From the NCBI GenBank assembly GCA_025677835.1, contig JAIXMR010000045.1:1-64000 (forward strand): 64,000 nucleotides of DNA. Reading direction: 5' to 3'. Position numbers and translations under genes: made by a program. The DNA comes from Sporodiniella umbellata (Eukaryota; Mucoromycota; Mucoromycetes; Mucorales; Rhizopodaceae). Within the stretch, counting starts at the first letter, position 1. Each line of letters begins with the position of its first letter. Of this stretch, positions 9,225 to 20,533 are shown one piece after another. The notes below the pieces were generated by a model. That model ran no database searches and was not told the DNA's origin. It saw nothing but the letters and a program-made list of their open reading frames with translations.

Positions 9225-9696
9225 GATCAGAGCTATAGCAAGCACAACGCGAGTCCTTGACAGAATAACAAAAATTACCTTTCAATTCAATAGCTACCAA
9301 GTCTTTACAGGTACTTTCTGAGCAGGTAGTCATGCCAGGAGAAATCTTTTGCCAATCGTTTTGGCCTGTCTTAATATTCAACTCACAACCCATATCAACT
9401 TCTATTGTGCCAGCGTTTTGCAAGATGCCAGCCTGTAAAAGATCGGAATTGTCATATTCTCGGTTGGGTGTTATATTCCAGCACTGCTGAGAATATGGAC
9501 CACAGATCTTTGCTCGACATCCCTTCAACACTTCATATTTCGGTTGATCGCGTAACTGTGTTGGCTGTCGGTCCCTAGACTGAGGATATAAAAGGTACAC
9601 AAGTATCATGAATGCAAAAGTAATCATGACACATTGTAGCTGATTTATTCTTCTAATTCGTGTGCGTATTCTATTGTGTTTGCCTGGTGCATTCAT
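8065..9696 (-). CDS. GT49 glycosyltransferase (LARGE C-domain / B4GAT1-like)
   Basis: 489 residues, exons 9696..9279, 9175..8983, 8923..8065, phases consistent. Type II membrane topology: basic cytosolic start MNAPGKHNRIRTRIRR, a membrane anchor at about 22-38, then a lumenal part with Cys-rich stem. The catalytic domain has the family pattern WKGPISIAIYLTQSTDI, INHLRNMAI, FVIDADFMPSSGVYSYI (DxD, Asp270-Asp272, metal/UDP-sugar binding), VVPCFAIREG, YEVCYESQWEPYYVLHRSAP, HALQLNAEGYRFMVL and HKDHQSTLSWPGGG. GT49 members in animals are glucuronyl- or N-acetylglucosaminyltransferases of the Golgi. The in-frame Leu codon upstream (9726) is not used as start. Intron 1 carries a 38-nt A run. Donor sugar and acceptor are unknown. 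Confidence 0.85.
9186..9223. repeat. Poly(A) tract, 38 nt, in GT49 intron 1
   Basis: A run on the plus strand, thus a long pyrimidine tract in the sense strand of the intron, close to the acceptor. Confidence 0.9.
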
Positions 9697-10096
9697 AAAA
9701 AATAAATAAATAACAGTTTTAAACAAAAAAAAAAGAGGGAATATTAAATTTGATATGAATTTTAAAAAGTGTAGATCACAATGCTATTGATTTAATACTC
9801 AAAAAAAAAAAAAAAAAAAATCGTGTTTATAGTTGACCTGTGAAAGAAAAGGTAGGTTTTTGATTTGATGACTTAAAAAAGAAAAGCCCGGGTTCATTCG
9901 AAAGCAAGCATACACCGACCTGTCAGAAGCCTGTATATCTCGAATGTTTGGCAAGATATTAAAGTTAGTTGACTTTGTAGTTGATATATCACATATAAAG
10001 GAGATTTTATGTTTTTTTTTTTCAATATGCTAAAACGCAAGGTATAAATAACCTTCCATTTGTTGTCTCAAAGCATTCTATACAGAGTATAAAAGA
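9697..10096. promoter_or_regulatory. Divergent upstream region of GT49 and acyltransferase
   Basis: Separates two oppositely oriented start codons. TATA-like elements (TATAAATA about 10043, TATAAAAG 10088) lie on the acyltransferase side; A and T runs elsewhere. No gene seen. Confidence 0.45.
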
Positions 10097-10318
10097 ATGA
10101 AGGAGTCTCTCAGTTATAAATGCCTTCGACTGTTTTTCACTCTCTTAACTAAAGTCTTTTTTCGAGAAATCAAAGTCTGGTAGTGACCTTTTCGTTTTCA
10201 ATAAAAGTTTTTTTTGACTATTTTTTTAGTGGAGTGCGTCATGTACCTTTGGACAAACCGTGTCTGTTTATTGTTGCACCTCATGCAAACCAGTAGACTT
10301 CGCCATCTCTCCTTTTTT

Positions 10319-10352
<34 letters not shown>

Positions 10353-12332
10353 CAAATAGTTATTAACAACATCAACAATACATAGATTTATTGATCCTGG
10401 CCTGGTGGTTTTCTCGAACCCAAGATCTTTCTCTCCTCTTATGGCTCAGTCCTCCTTTAAAAAAGTAGTCATTGGAATTTTCGCCAGGCTTTTGAAAGCA
10501 AGTATGTGATCTAAGCTAGGATTTGTAATTTGAATTGATCGAAATCAATAGTTCCCGTAGTACGTCCACAAGACCTTATTAAACCAGGCTCAGGAGTTTT
10601 AACGCTGGGTCAAGACAGGATGACACTTGCAGGTGAAAACACTTTTTTTTTAAACGAGATTGCAATCGGAGACACAATTTGCCTCTCCAAACAAGTGAAA
10701 ATTAAGGTACTAGAGATCAATTCAAATAATCAATTACGTCTCGAAGAGCCTATGAACGAAGCTGTTATTCAGTGCTTAAAAAACTCTAAGCGATTCCAAA
10801 TTATGCCTCGAGTGGATCAAAACAGTTTGTTTGAAAAGGTGAAAGAGCACTTTAGTTCTGGTCAATCCCTTGTAATTTTTCCTGAAGGCGGAAGTCACGA
10901 TTGCTCTGAAATGCTTCCGTTTAAAGGTTTGATCGCTTATCGAATACCATATATATATATATATATATATATTTAATGCTGAATATATCTTCTCTTTGTT
11001 GTTGCTTAGCTGGTTTTTCAATAATGGCTTTAAATGCAATGGCAAAGAACCGCGATTTGGATTTAGTAATTGTCCCTGTTGGTAAATAGAGAAACTGACT
11101 TTTTCGAAAAAAAAATTAAATACACCACAGGTTTAAACTACTTTCATCCACACCGCTTTCGATCTCGAGTTACTGTTTCTTACGGTCGTCCTATAACAGT
11201 ACAAGAAAAATGGGTACAGAACTATGGAAAAGGAGGGCTCCTAAAACGAAAGGCCATCTGCTCTCTTTTAGAAGCAGGCTATTTGGGGCTTCAAAAGGTC
11301 ACAGTTAATGCACCCAATCCGTCTTTACTTAGAGTACTTTTTTAAAAGAAAATATTTATATCTACAAAGCTGACATCTTAAATTTCGGTTTAGACAATGG
11401 AGATGTTTCAGTGCCTTTACCAACAACCTGAACAGCTTTCCTTGAATAAAACCGTAGAATTGAAACGAGAGCTTCTTCTGAACCATCGAAGATTCGAACG
11501 TGATTCGCAATGGACTGATATTCTTGAGCGCATCAGAGCATATCAAAACTCTCTTAAATATTTCGGTTTAACAGACTACCATATAACCCAAGTACACATA
11601 TCAACACCTTCGGCATTGCTTTTGCTTCTTTACCGCTTTTTGAAGTTTTCAATTTTTGCTATCCTTGGTTTTCCTTCGTAAGTTGTTTACAAATCAATTG
11701 ATAATGTGTCACAGACACTAAGGTATATCAGACTTTTTATCCATTCTCCTTTGCTTATTTTGAGTTTGGTTGTAAGCCAAAGAAAGCGAAAAGGTATATA
11801 TATATATACTGTATACTCTTTGTTTTTTTTTTTACATTCGTCAAAACCAAAAAAAAAAAAAAAAAAAAAAAGAGGAGAATATGTTTAAAGAACTGAATTA
11901 GAAGCATTGGCCTGCTCTTCTGTAAAAATCACTGCTCGCGATGTTTTAGCTACATGGAAAATACTAGTGACCTCTTTAGGCTTACCGGTTCTTTATGCTT
12001 TATACTCATGGATTTTTTGGACATACTGTGTACAGCATGACTACTGGCAAAGTCTGTGGGTTTTTCTTTGGATTTTGCTGCCCTTTCAATACGGATCGAT
12101 TCTTATAGTTGACAAAGCCATCGATATCTACAGGTGACCTTTTTTTGCCTGGCAAACATTGTTTCATCTTTTTTTTTTTTTAACTAAAAAATTGCTTTGT
12201 AGATCACTTGTACCTCTTATGTTTGCTCTAAGGTATCCAAATGAGTCAATTGAACTATGGAATATGAGATGTGTTTTATCAGAAACTGTAACGCATTTTG
12301 TTATGAGAAAACAAAACCAGGGCACAATTTAA
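10097..12332 (+). CDS. Glycerol-3-phosphate/DHAP acyltransferase (Gpt2/Sct1 type)
   Basis: First enzyme of glycerolipid synthesis, an ER membrane protein. Ten exons: 10097..10179, 10230..10292, 10386..10501, 10552..10926, 11010..11081, 11131..11333, 11394..11677, 11723..11793, 11902..12133, 12203..12332; 542 residues, phases agree throughout. Acyltransferase motifs: APHANQFIDP (motif I, His46 and Asp52, split by intron 2), PVVRPQDLIKPGSG, FPEGGSHD (motif III, 197-204) and LVIVPVGLNYFHPHRFRSR (motif IV). C-terminal membrane helices include LYRFLKFSIFAILGF and SLWVFLWILLPF, with VKITARDVLATWKIL as in yeast Gpt2. The apparent stop right after HANQ is intronic. Introns contain a 31-nt T run, (AT)n and a 20-nt A run. 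A TATA-like box is only 9 nt before the ATG, so the true start could differ. Confidence 0.88.
10320..10350. repeat. Poly(T) tract, 31 nt, intron 2 of the acyltransferase
   Basis: Uninterrupted T run within the intron that splits the catalytic HANQFID motif. Confidence 0.9.
10949..10972. repeat. (AT)n microsatellite, acyltransferase intron 4
   Basis: AT dinucleotide run of about 24 nt inside an intron. Confidence 0.9.
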
Positions 12333-13676
12333 TTGACCCTTTGCAATAAAAAACAGTACATACATGCATACTTAGACTACAAAACGGTGCTTATGCTTTT
12401 TGATCTAATGAAAAAGCCATATTCTGCTTTTTTTTTTTTTTCTCAAAACAAACAGTAGATTTAATTGTTTGAATATAGTCAGACTTGAACTGTTTTCTTA
12501 TATGCTTTATATGATACACGGTAATTAAAAAAACAATTCAGAGCTATTATTAACTGACAAAAAAGTTAGGAGCTTTAGGTTTATAATTAGATTAAAACCA
12601 AGTCTGTACCACTATATTTTCTAGATCTGAAAACACAGATTCAATGTTTATACTCGAGGCCGCTTTTATAGTGATTTTTCTTTTTATAAGAGGAGGCTGA
12701 CGAGGAAAAATTTAGCTGGTAGCATATCTTGTAAATCTTTTATTAGGTATAGCTACATTAATGTTTTGCTTATGTATATACATCTTGGTAAACTCGTATC
12801 ACTCTAAAAACAATAATAAACAACTGAATAGGCCGAGTATCTGTTCAAAAATGAAAACAAAAACCCACTGTTTTATCTCTTGTTAGCTTGACTATTCAAC
12901 AAAGCCAACCACTTAGTGCCAAATTGTGGTTTACAAAGAACCAAAGAAAGGTAGGGCAATTGGCTACTATTGCTCCTGTCTGTTGCTCTTGACAGAAAAT
13001 GGACATAATCATTAGAAAAGTTTGTCCTAGCTAAAAAAGAAAACAAAAGTGCACATTTGTGCTGATAATCAAGCTTCTTATACATATAGTTTAAACAGTA
13101 GGGTAGAATCGCATGTTCAGATGAACGGTATTTACATAAACACACCCAATAGACTAGAGATATTTCAGCTTTAGATAAGAGCTCTCTCAAAAGATGTTGA
13201 CATTAAACAAGCAGTTTCATAGCTCAGGTTTTTGGAGGTTCTAGTTTATCTATTGCTCTGTATGCACTTCAAAGTGCCAAGTTCCAATTCATTGACAGAA
13301 AATGCGATAACAACTGGTTGTCCTTTTCAAAAGACTTTGTTGAAGCTTATTTCTTATTGTTATCTCCGAAAACTTAATTTGGAAAGCAAATTCTTAACCT
13401 GTCCCCTCTTCCCTCCCCTTTTTTATTTTTTGTTTTTCTTTTTCCTCCTTTTTAATTTAATTTTTTATTTTATTATCCTATTCAAATAAAGCGCTCTCTT
13501 TGCATATTTTTTTTTATTTTTTTATTTTTTTTTTATTTTAAATTATTGCCTGTACAAAAAAGACCAAAAAATAATAGCACTACACTCAGCTCTCTTTTAT
13601 TTATACCAACATATACTTTTTTTTTTTTTTGACTAATCTGCAGTAGTTTTGCATTCACAATTCTTGGGGAAAAAAG
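12333..13676. other. Spacer upstream of kinesin; no supported gene
   Basis: AT-rich. A 105-codon open frame lies on the minus strand (13190..12873) but has no ATG, no recognisable motif and no splice context, so it is not called. The right end is pyrimidine-rich (13400..13630), consistent with a kinesin promoter/leader. Confidence 0.5.
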
Positions 13677-16600
13677 ATGAGCAATGGAGGCAACATTAAA
13701 GTCGTAGTACGATGTCGACCGTTGAATTCAAGAGGTAACTATTTTATTTTGTTATTCACCGTATTCAACAAAGCACCGATTTTGGTTAGAGCTTGCCAGA
13801 GGAGCTCAATGCCTCATTCGAATGGAAGGGGATCAGACCATCATTACTCGACCGCCTGACCACAAAGCAAACAGCAAAGATACAGAGGATGTGAAAGCGT
13901 TTACATTCGATAAGTCATACTGGTCGTTTGACAAAAATGACAGCAAATATGCAGACCAAGAAACGGTTTATAGCGACTTGGGTGTTGATTTACTCAACCA
14001 TGCATTCGACGGCTACAACTGTTGTATTTTTGCATGTAAAAGGTTTTGTTAAAGTGTATAGTTATTGACCAGTTTGTTAGATGGACAGACAGGCGCAGGA
14101 AAATCGTATTCAATGGTAAAAGTTTTGTTATTATTATTGTTATTTCACATATTGGGTCAATTGAATGATTTCACCAACAAGCCAAAAAACAAACAAAAAC
14201 AAAAACATATATTAGATGGGCTACGGTGAAGAAAAAGGTATTATACCGATGACTTGTTCGGAGCTATTTGATCGGATCTCTGACAGCCACGATCTCACCT
14301 ACCGAGTGGAAGTGTCTTATATCGAAATTTATAATGAGAAAGTGCATGATTTGCTGAATCCCAAAAATAAGGGGAATCTCAAAGTCCGTGAACATCCTTC
14401 CACTGGCCCTTATGTTGAAGATCTTTCGCGATTAGTAGTCAAGTCTTTTGATGACATCAACCATCTCATGGATGAAGGAAACAAAGCCAGAACTGTTGCA
14501 GCAACACAAATGAATGAAACATCCTCACGATCACATGCCGTCTTTACCGTCTTTCTAACGCAAATCCGAGTAGATCCTGATACTCTTCAACCTACAGAGA
14601 AAGTAGCTCGTATTAGTCTTGTTGATCTGGCTGGCAGTGAAAGAGCAAACAGCACAGGGGCTACGGGGGCCCGGCTAAAAGAAGGCGCCAATATCAATCG
14701 TTCCCTTACTACCTTGGGAAAAGTCATCTCAGGTTTAGCAGATCAGTCACAAGCAAAAGGCAAAAAAGCAAAAGAGGCTTTTATCCCCTATCGCGATTCG
14801 GTAAAGTCTGCTTCCCTTTTTTTCTTCAAAGAAAAAAAATCCCCCTATGTATATATATATATATATATATAGAAGTGGGACAAACGTGTGAAAAGAAGGA
14901 TCCTTTGTTCTAAACAAAAAAGAATATAGGTACTGACGTGGTTGCTCAAAGATTCTTTGGGCGGTAATTCAAAGACGGCTATGATTGCAGCTATCTCGCC
15001 TGCAGACTACGATGAAACACTAAGTACGTTACGTTATGCAGACCAAGCCAAAAAGATACAGAACAAAGCAGTTATTAATGAAGATCCGAATGCAAAGATG
15101 ATTCGTGAACTCAAGGATGAACTGAACGAGCTTCGAGTTCGCTTGATCAAGCACGCACCCGATATTGTCAACGAGCTGAATGCCAATAGCGCTTTTAAGC
15201 TCGAAAATCCTAGAGCGCCTACTCCATCTATATCCAACGCACACCAGCTCTTAGTACTTAAGGACAGTCAAGGAAAAGAACGGCAAATGACTAAACAACA
15301 GGTGGTAGAGCAACTCCAAAGCTCAGAAAAACTTTTGAACAGCTTGCGGGAAAGTTGGGAGGAAAGGCTCGAAAAGACAAAACGGATTCATAGGGAACGT
15401 GAACAGTCACTTCGAGATCTGGGTATCACTATTGATAAATCCAATCCAGGTCTCTATACTCCTAAGAATATGCCGTTTATTATCAACCTGAACGAAGATC
15501 CGTTGATGTGTGAATGTTTGATCTATCATATCAAGCCAGGCAAGACCCGGGTAGGTCGATATGACGGACATTGCGAAATCAGACTGAGCGGCCCGGATAT
15601 CCAGGACGATCATTGTTGGTTTGATTATGCTGACAACTATGTCACTCTTCATCCTCATCCAGATGCAGTGACGATGGTTAATGGCGTGCGTATTCAGGAG
15701 CCTAAAAGATTAAGAACCGGCTATCGTCTGATCCTAGGGCATCATAGTATTTTTCGTTTTAATCATCCCGAGGAAGCCCGGAAAGAGCGTACAGATCGAC
15801 TTCGTGCCAGTACTCCTTGTACTGAACGCACCGACTCCCCTGTCTTGGACGATGAAATATCCGAGCCGTGGAACTATGCTCGCTTGGAGGCTATGAAAAA
15901 CTACTATTCAGCAGAAACCAATTTGGATGGGCTCAAGGACGAGGAAATTGAACGACTTTATGACGGAATTGCCCGTGTTCGATTACAGCGTACTCAAGGA
16001 CGCACAGAAGATGATATGGATTCAATTGACAAACGCTTCTCGACAGCGGCCACTATGGTAGATGATATCAGTGTCTGTACTGAAAGTACTGCCAGGACCT
16101 GTTCGGGCACTATCCAAGAAAGGCTGAAAGATATAGAAGAGCAACATAAAAAGGAGCTGGCACACCAACGCTCTGAGTTTCTAGCCAAAATTCACAATAT
16201 CACCAGTCCTTCGCAAAAACAGCTTCAGATTAGTCAACGTGTTATAACACACTGGAGACAGTTGCGTTATGTAGCTATGGCTGAAATGGTTTTGGTACAT
16301 GCAGTGATGCTTAAAGAGGCCAATGTGATTTCTTGCGAACTCAAGAAGAACGTAATTTATCAGTTTGCCATCATTGAAGAAAGCTCTGCTCACCTCAAGT
16401 CACATTGGGAAGAAGGTGCCTGCCTTCGGCAGTTTGAAAGCGGCCAAGATGAAGCCTTGATCAATGCTGTCAAGCCCTGTGTAGGTATTCGTGTGATTGA
16501 CCGAAAAAATCAAGTAGTTTATTTCTGGTCGCTTGAGAAATTGAAGATACGTCTTGAAAAGATGACCAAGCTCAGGAACTTTATCGATCGACCTCAGTAT

Positions 16601-18735
16601 CGCAAACACCTTAATTTAGAAGATCCATTCTATGAAGCGCCACAGCCAAAATACTCTTTTGTAGGGAGTGCTTCTGTCTCTGTTCGTAATCTAGTAGATC
16701 ACCAAGCGTATGAAAGCTGCGTGGAGATTTTGTGTCGAATGACAGGCCATGTTAAAGGAAGACTCCGTCTGCTTGTTTCGCCTATTGCACGATCTGGCAC
16801 AGAGGACCAAAGACAGGTACTAGCTGTCGGGCAGCAGCTCCTGTTTGAAATCCGCTTGTTGGAACTCATAGGGATTCATGAAAGCGAATTTACTCAGGTC
16901 CATGTCCAATTCCGATTATCCTCTTTTGGCGGCATTCCTCCCTATTCTGAGGCAGAAAAGCTATTTGCTACACCTCCCGTGAGCCAGTTTACTACCACAA
17001 TCCGCTTGGACTACAGTCAAACGATGTCTATTTTGATCACCGAGCCTATTCAAGATATTTTGATGCATAAAATGATTCCTTTTGAAGTATACGGTTTGGC
17101 ACAAACCAGAGCAATTTCACAATACGAACGCTGGGATGACCAACGAGAAAAGCCTCGTCTGGACGAGATGTTGGCGGACGGTCCTAAGCGACTCACTGAG
17201 CCTCTTATTCAAGAGCGTCGGCCTGAGGAAGAGCTGATTTCAGCTGAGCGTCTTGACGTTCTGGCCTGGATTCAGATATTAGAAACAGTACCTAACGGTA
17301 GCTATAAGCCTGTACAGGTCATGACCCAAACGCCCTTAGATCGAGGTGTTTTTCTACTTAGGCAAGGGCTGCAGCGAAAAATTGTCATCACGCTCTCTCA
17401 CACGTCTGGACGTCAGTTCGTATGGAACCGAGTCGCGAATGCAAGCATCGGCCACGTCCGGCTTTTGGATGGCAAAGGCCGTATCTTACCCTCCCCTACA
17501 CATGAAGACGTTCCCGTTCGATTTCCCAAGATACAAGATGTAGAGTATAAACAGAACGGTGTCAGCACCCTACACTGTGAAGCGCCGTGGGACTCTTCAC
17601 AGCATGTATGTCGTTATCTGAACCAACTCTCAGCACCCAATACACGTGTGATCCTAAACCTTCGGTGGGAAATCGAAGCAGAGAAATGTCTGAAGCCGAT
17701 CCAGTGTAGTATGGATATTTCTGTGAAAGTACAAGGAAGGGAAGCTAACGGGTTCAATCTCTTTCGTCTTTTGTCCTCTACTACCCGCTACCTAACAAAA
17801 TGTAGCGGGGTCTTTTTGGTGCACCTTCGACCGCCTATGACACGTCGGGTGAGTCAGCTATGGCGGTTAAACACAGTAGCAAAATATGTACCTGGTGAGG
17901 AGTTTCTTGGTTCATGGCGGCCCCGGGGCGTATCGCTCATTAATGACTTTAAAAAAATACAAGAGCGTATTGATCGAAAAGAACAAGTCTCACGTACCTC
18001 GCAAACCCTCATGTTGCATACAGCCCGGTCCCAAACCAGCCATCGATCAATGAATACGGTCAGAAGCGAGTCTGGCGAAAGCCAAGTGGAATTGATCAAA
18101 AAGGTACTTTTGATATGGAAACAAAAATGGGGTACCGACAAGGAAGTAAGTGGCCGTTTCTTTTCAAAACAGCATGTCCTCACTCTTTTGTTAGATCGCG
18201 CTTAGTCAAGACCCACCTATACCAGGAATGCAGGAGACTGAAAAAGACCTTGGTACCTTCTCTAAATTGATATCAGAAGTCAAATTCATAACAGAAATGT
18301 AAGTTATCTTTACTATTAGTTGGACTTTGCAATTTACATTCGTCTGTATTGTAGTGATAATGTTACCAAAAAAGGCTATCTTATGTATCAAGAAGATCCA
18401 GCCAAAGGCACATGGACCAAGAAATACATGGTTTTACGCAGGCCCTATATTTACATTTACACTAATTCATCCGAAACTGAAGAACAGGGTATTATTAATG
18501 TATCCTCTGTTCGAATAGACTATAACCCAGCCATAGAAATCATGATTAAGGTATAAAAAAAAAAAAGGAGTTGTTGACAGACAAAACCCTAATATATATA
18601 CATATGGATATTTATTAGCGTCAGCATGTATTCTCCCTTTACACCAACAATAATGCCTATGTGCTTCAAGCCAACACCAAGAACGATATGATAGATTGGA
18701 TGAAAAGTATTGACAAACTTTACTCTATGAACTAA
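13677..18735 (+). CDS. Kinesin-3 (Unc104/KIF1-type) motor protein
   Basis: 1518 residues, exons 13677..13734, 13790..14035, 14081..14115, 14216..14800, 14930..18145, 18195..18298, 18355..18550, 18619..18735. N-terminal motor: [21 protein letters not shown]-loop GQTGAGKS (103-110), [11 protein letters not shown] (switch I), VDLAGSERA (switch II), [14 protein letters not shown] short coiled coil is followed by an FHA domain (about 502-590; [17 protein letters not shown]), a second coiled coil, the long KIF1-type central region and a C-terminal PH domain (about 1415-1516; [20 protein letters not shown], ending [13 protein letters not shown]). Kinesin-3 moves vesicles and endosomes to microtubule plus ends; the PH domain binds phosphoinositides. 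Intron 4 carries an (AT)n run. Tail-to-tail with GT31, 130 nt apart. Confidence 0.94.
14848..14870. repeat. (AT)n microsatellite, kinesin intron 4
   Basis: AT/TA dinucleotide run in the 129-nt intron that interrupts the motor domain. Confidence 0.9.
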
Positions 18736-18865
18736 TATACCCCTTCACCCTCCTTTTTTTTAATAGTTTTCTTTTTATTATACACTTTGATTATTCGTTC
18801 CTTCTATATATTTTTTTTCTTTTATGCTTTCTAAATACCAATAAAAAAAATAGATGCTTTTCTGT

Positions 18866-20533
18866 TTATTCCATGACCGTGAGCTGAGGCAGGTTGAGCA
18901 AAGTGACACCTTTTTTATCATCACAATCAAAGTTCCAATCTTTCCAATGGTTTCCTTTTCCATGACATGGATAACACATGGCACATACTGATGTTTTGAA
19001 ACCAGCACACATCTTTCGTCCACTTTTCAGGTTGTTAAGCATATCATACATGGTACCACCAATCGCATCTGGTTCACCAAAATCGCCAAAATGCTTCCCG
19101 ATCATGTCTTCCTCACATACATCGATTTGCTGGATCCGACGGTCATGAATAGGCAAGATGTTGAAGGGGAATAGCCAGATACCCAGATTCTGATCTTCAT
19201 TCTTGACAAACATCCTGGGTCCTTTGACGCCTGCAATCATATGCACCACGTCTCGGGAAAGGATGTAGAGTGCGCCTGCTGTAAAAGGAGGAAAGATAGG
19301 CAGAGGGTAAACCAACTCACCATTTTTGTTCTCAGTGTTTCGAATAGGCGGGATATTCCAGTAGGCAAGACCGCGCCAGTAACGTTGGGTACGTCCGGCC
19401 AGTTCAAGTTCTTTGGTGACCGTATCCCAACGCACAAAGATATCATCGTCTGTCTTTATAAAGTAGTCAAAGTCGTAACGCCCAGCCCACTCGAACCCAT
19501 GGTACACTTTCTTGCTCAAGTCCTGATAGAGATCTGAACAGGGTAGCAATAGTACATCACCAAATGTCTCTTGTTCTTTTTCAAGGAGGGGACCCATAGT
19601 GGCCTTCACTGTCTCTGAAGGTGCTTGACCGAGAATAAAGCGATAAAAGTAAGAGACCTTAGGACTGTTGGCAGGCATTAGCTTTAAGGTCGTCTCACGA
19701 AAGATCTTTCGTTTTTCTAAACTCTTGGCTGTCCATGCTGAAAGCACCATGACCATCACACGGACCTCAGCCTCTGGAAGATCTGGATGGGGACTGAACG
19801 GAGGCAAGACCGTTCTTTGTTCAAGCAGCACCGCAGACTGTCGACGCATCTGACCAACCTGATAAAGCGAGACAAACATTGTAATCAACACAATCACTGT
19901 CAAGGGTATTACCAACACTCGGACAAACGTCGACTTGTAAGTCAATCGATCTTGTTGGGCATGGCGTTTGGAAAGTGAGATCTTTAGAATATTACTGAAA
20001 AAGAATATAAACGAAATAGCCATCCATTTCCAGATGGGTTGATCAATCCCATAGTGAGAACTGAGAAAGGCAGACACAGACCAGTTAATCACTGTCAGTG
20101 TAATCAATCGAACCACAGCATGGCTTAATTCGTAATGGTGGAGCCAGCGTCGAAGCATACTGGTGGTCAATGTCCAACTCCAATAACCTGCAAGGATGCA
20201 CTATATCAAAAAAAGACCGGTTAATAATGCTTATAATACATACTGTACGCTTTACCCAGAGTAAAGCAACCCAATGCACCAAAGGAGTGCTTTTGTGTTG
20301 AAATAGACCTGTAGAATCTCCAATAGGTTGTGATAGAGTGGTGCCTCGGATATTGTTGAGTCCTCCTAGAATCGCAGGTATCAGACAAAGAAGCCGAAGT
20401 AGACTGATGGGTAAACGATATTGGCGAGGAACATTGAAAGTTGCTAGCGATCCTCGCTCTAAACTATCAGGCTTCGTTTCAAAGAGTGTTAGCAAGAAAA
20501 CAATCCAAACCCAATGGATCTTACAGATGACAT
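18866..20533 (-). CDS. GT31-type glycosyltransferase with multi-pass N-terminus
   Basis: 519 residues; exons 20533..20525 (9 nt, MSS), 20471..20256, 20200..18866. The tiny first exon is inferred because no in-frame ATG exists upstream of exon 2 and the ATG at 20533 has a perfect GTAAGA donor, a GCTAAC branch-like site and a phase-0 acceptor. Catalytic domain: VMVMVLSAWTAKSLEKRKIFRET, FYRFILGQAP, LLPCSDLYQDLSKKVYHGFEW, the YFIKTDDDIFVRW motif (DDD 326-328), YWRGLAYW, FTAGALYILSRDVV, KNEDQNLGIWLFPF and a Cys-rich tail. This is the beta-1,3-galactosyl/GlcNAc-transferase pattern of Golgi GT31 enzymes. Unusually, the first 185 residues contain about five hydrophobic segments instead of a single anchor. 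Acceptor unknown. Confidence 0.83.

Noticed and set aside
10292..10386. Apparent nonsense/frameshift directly after the HANQ motif of the acyltransferase
   Set aside because: A GT-AG intron (10293..10385) splits the Gln codon and restores HANQFIDP.
12873..13190. 105-codon minus-strand frame
   Set aside because: No ATG, no domain, no splice support; likely chance.
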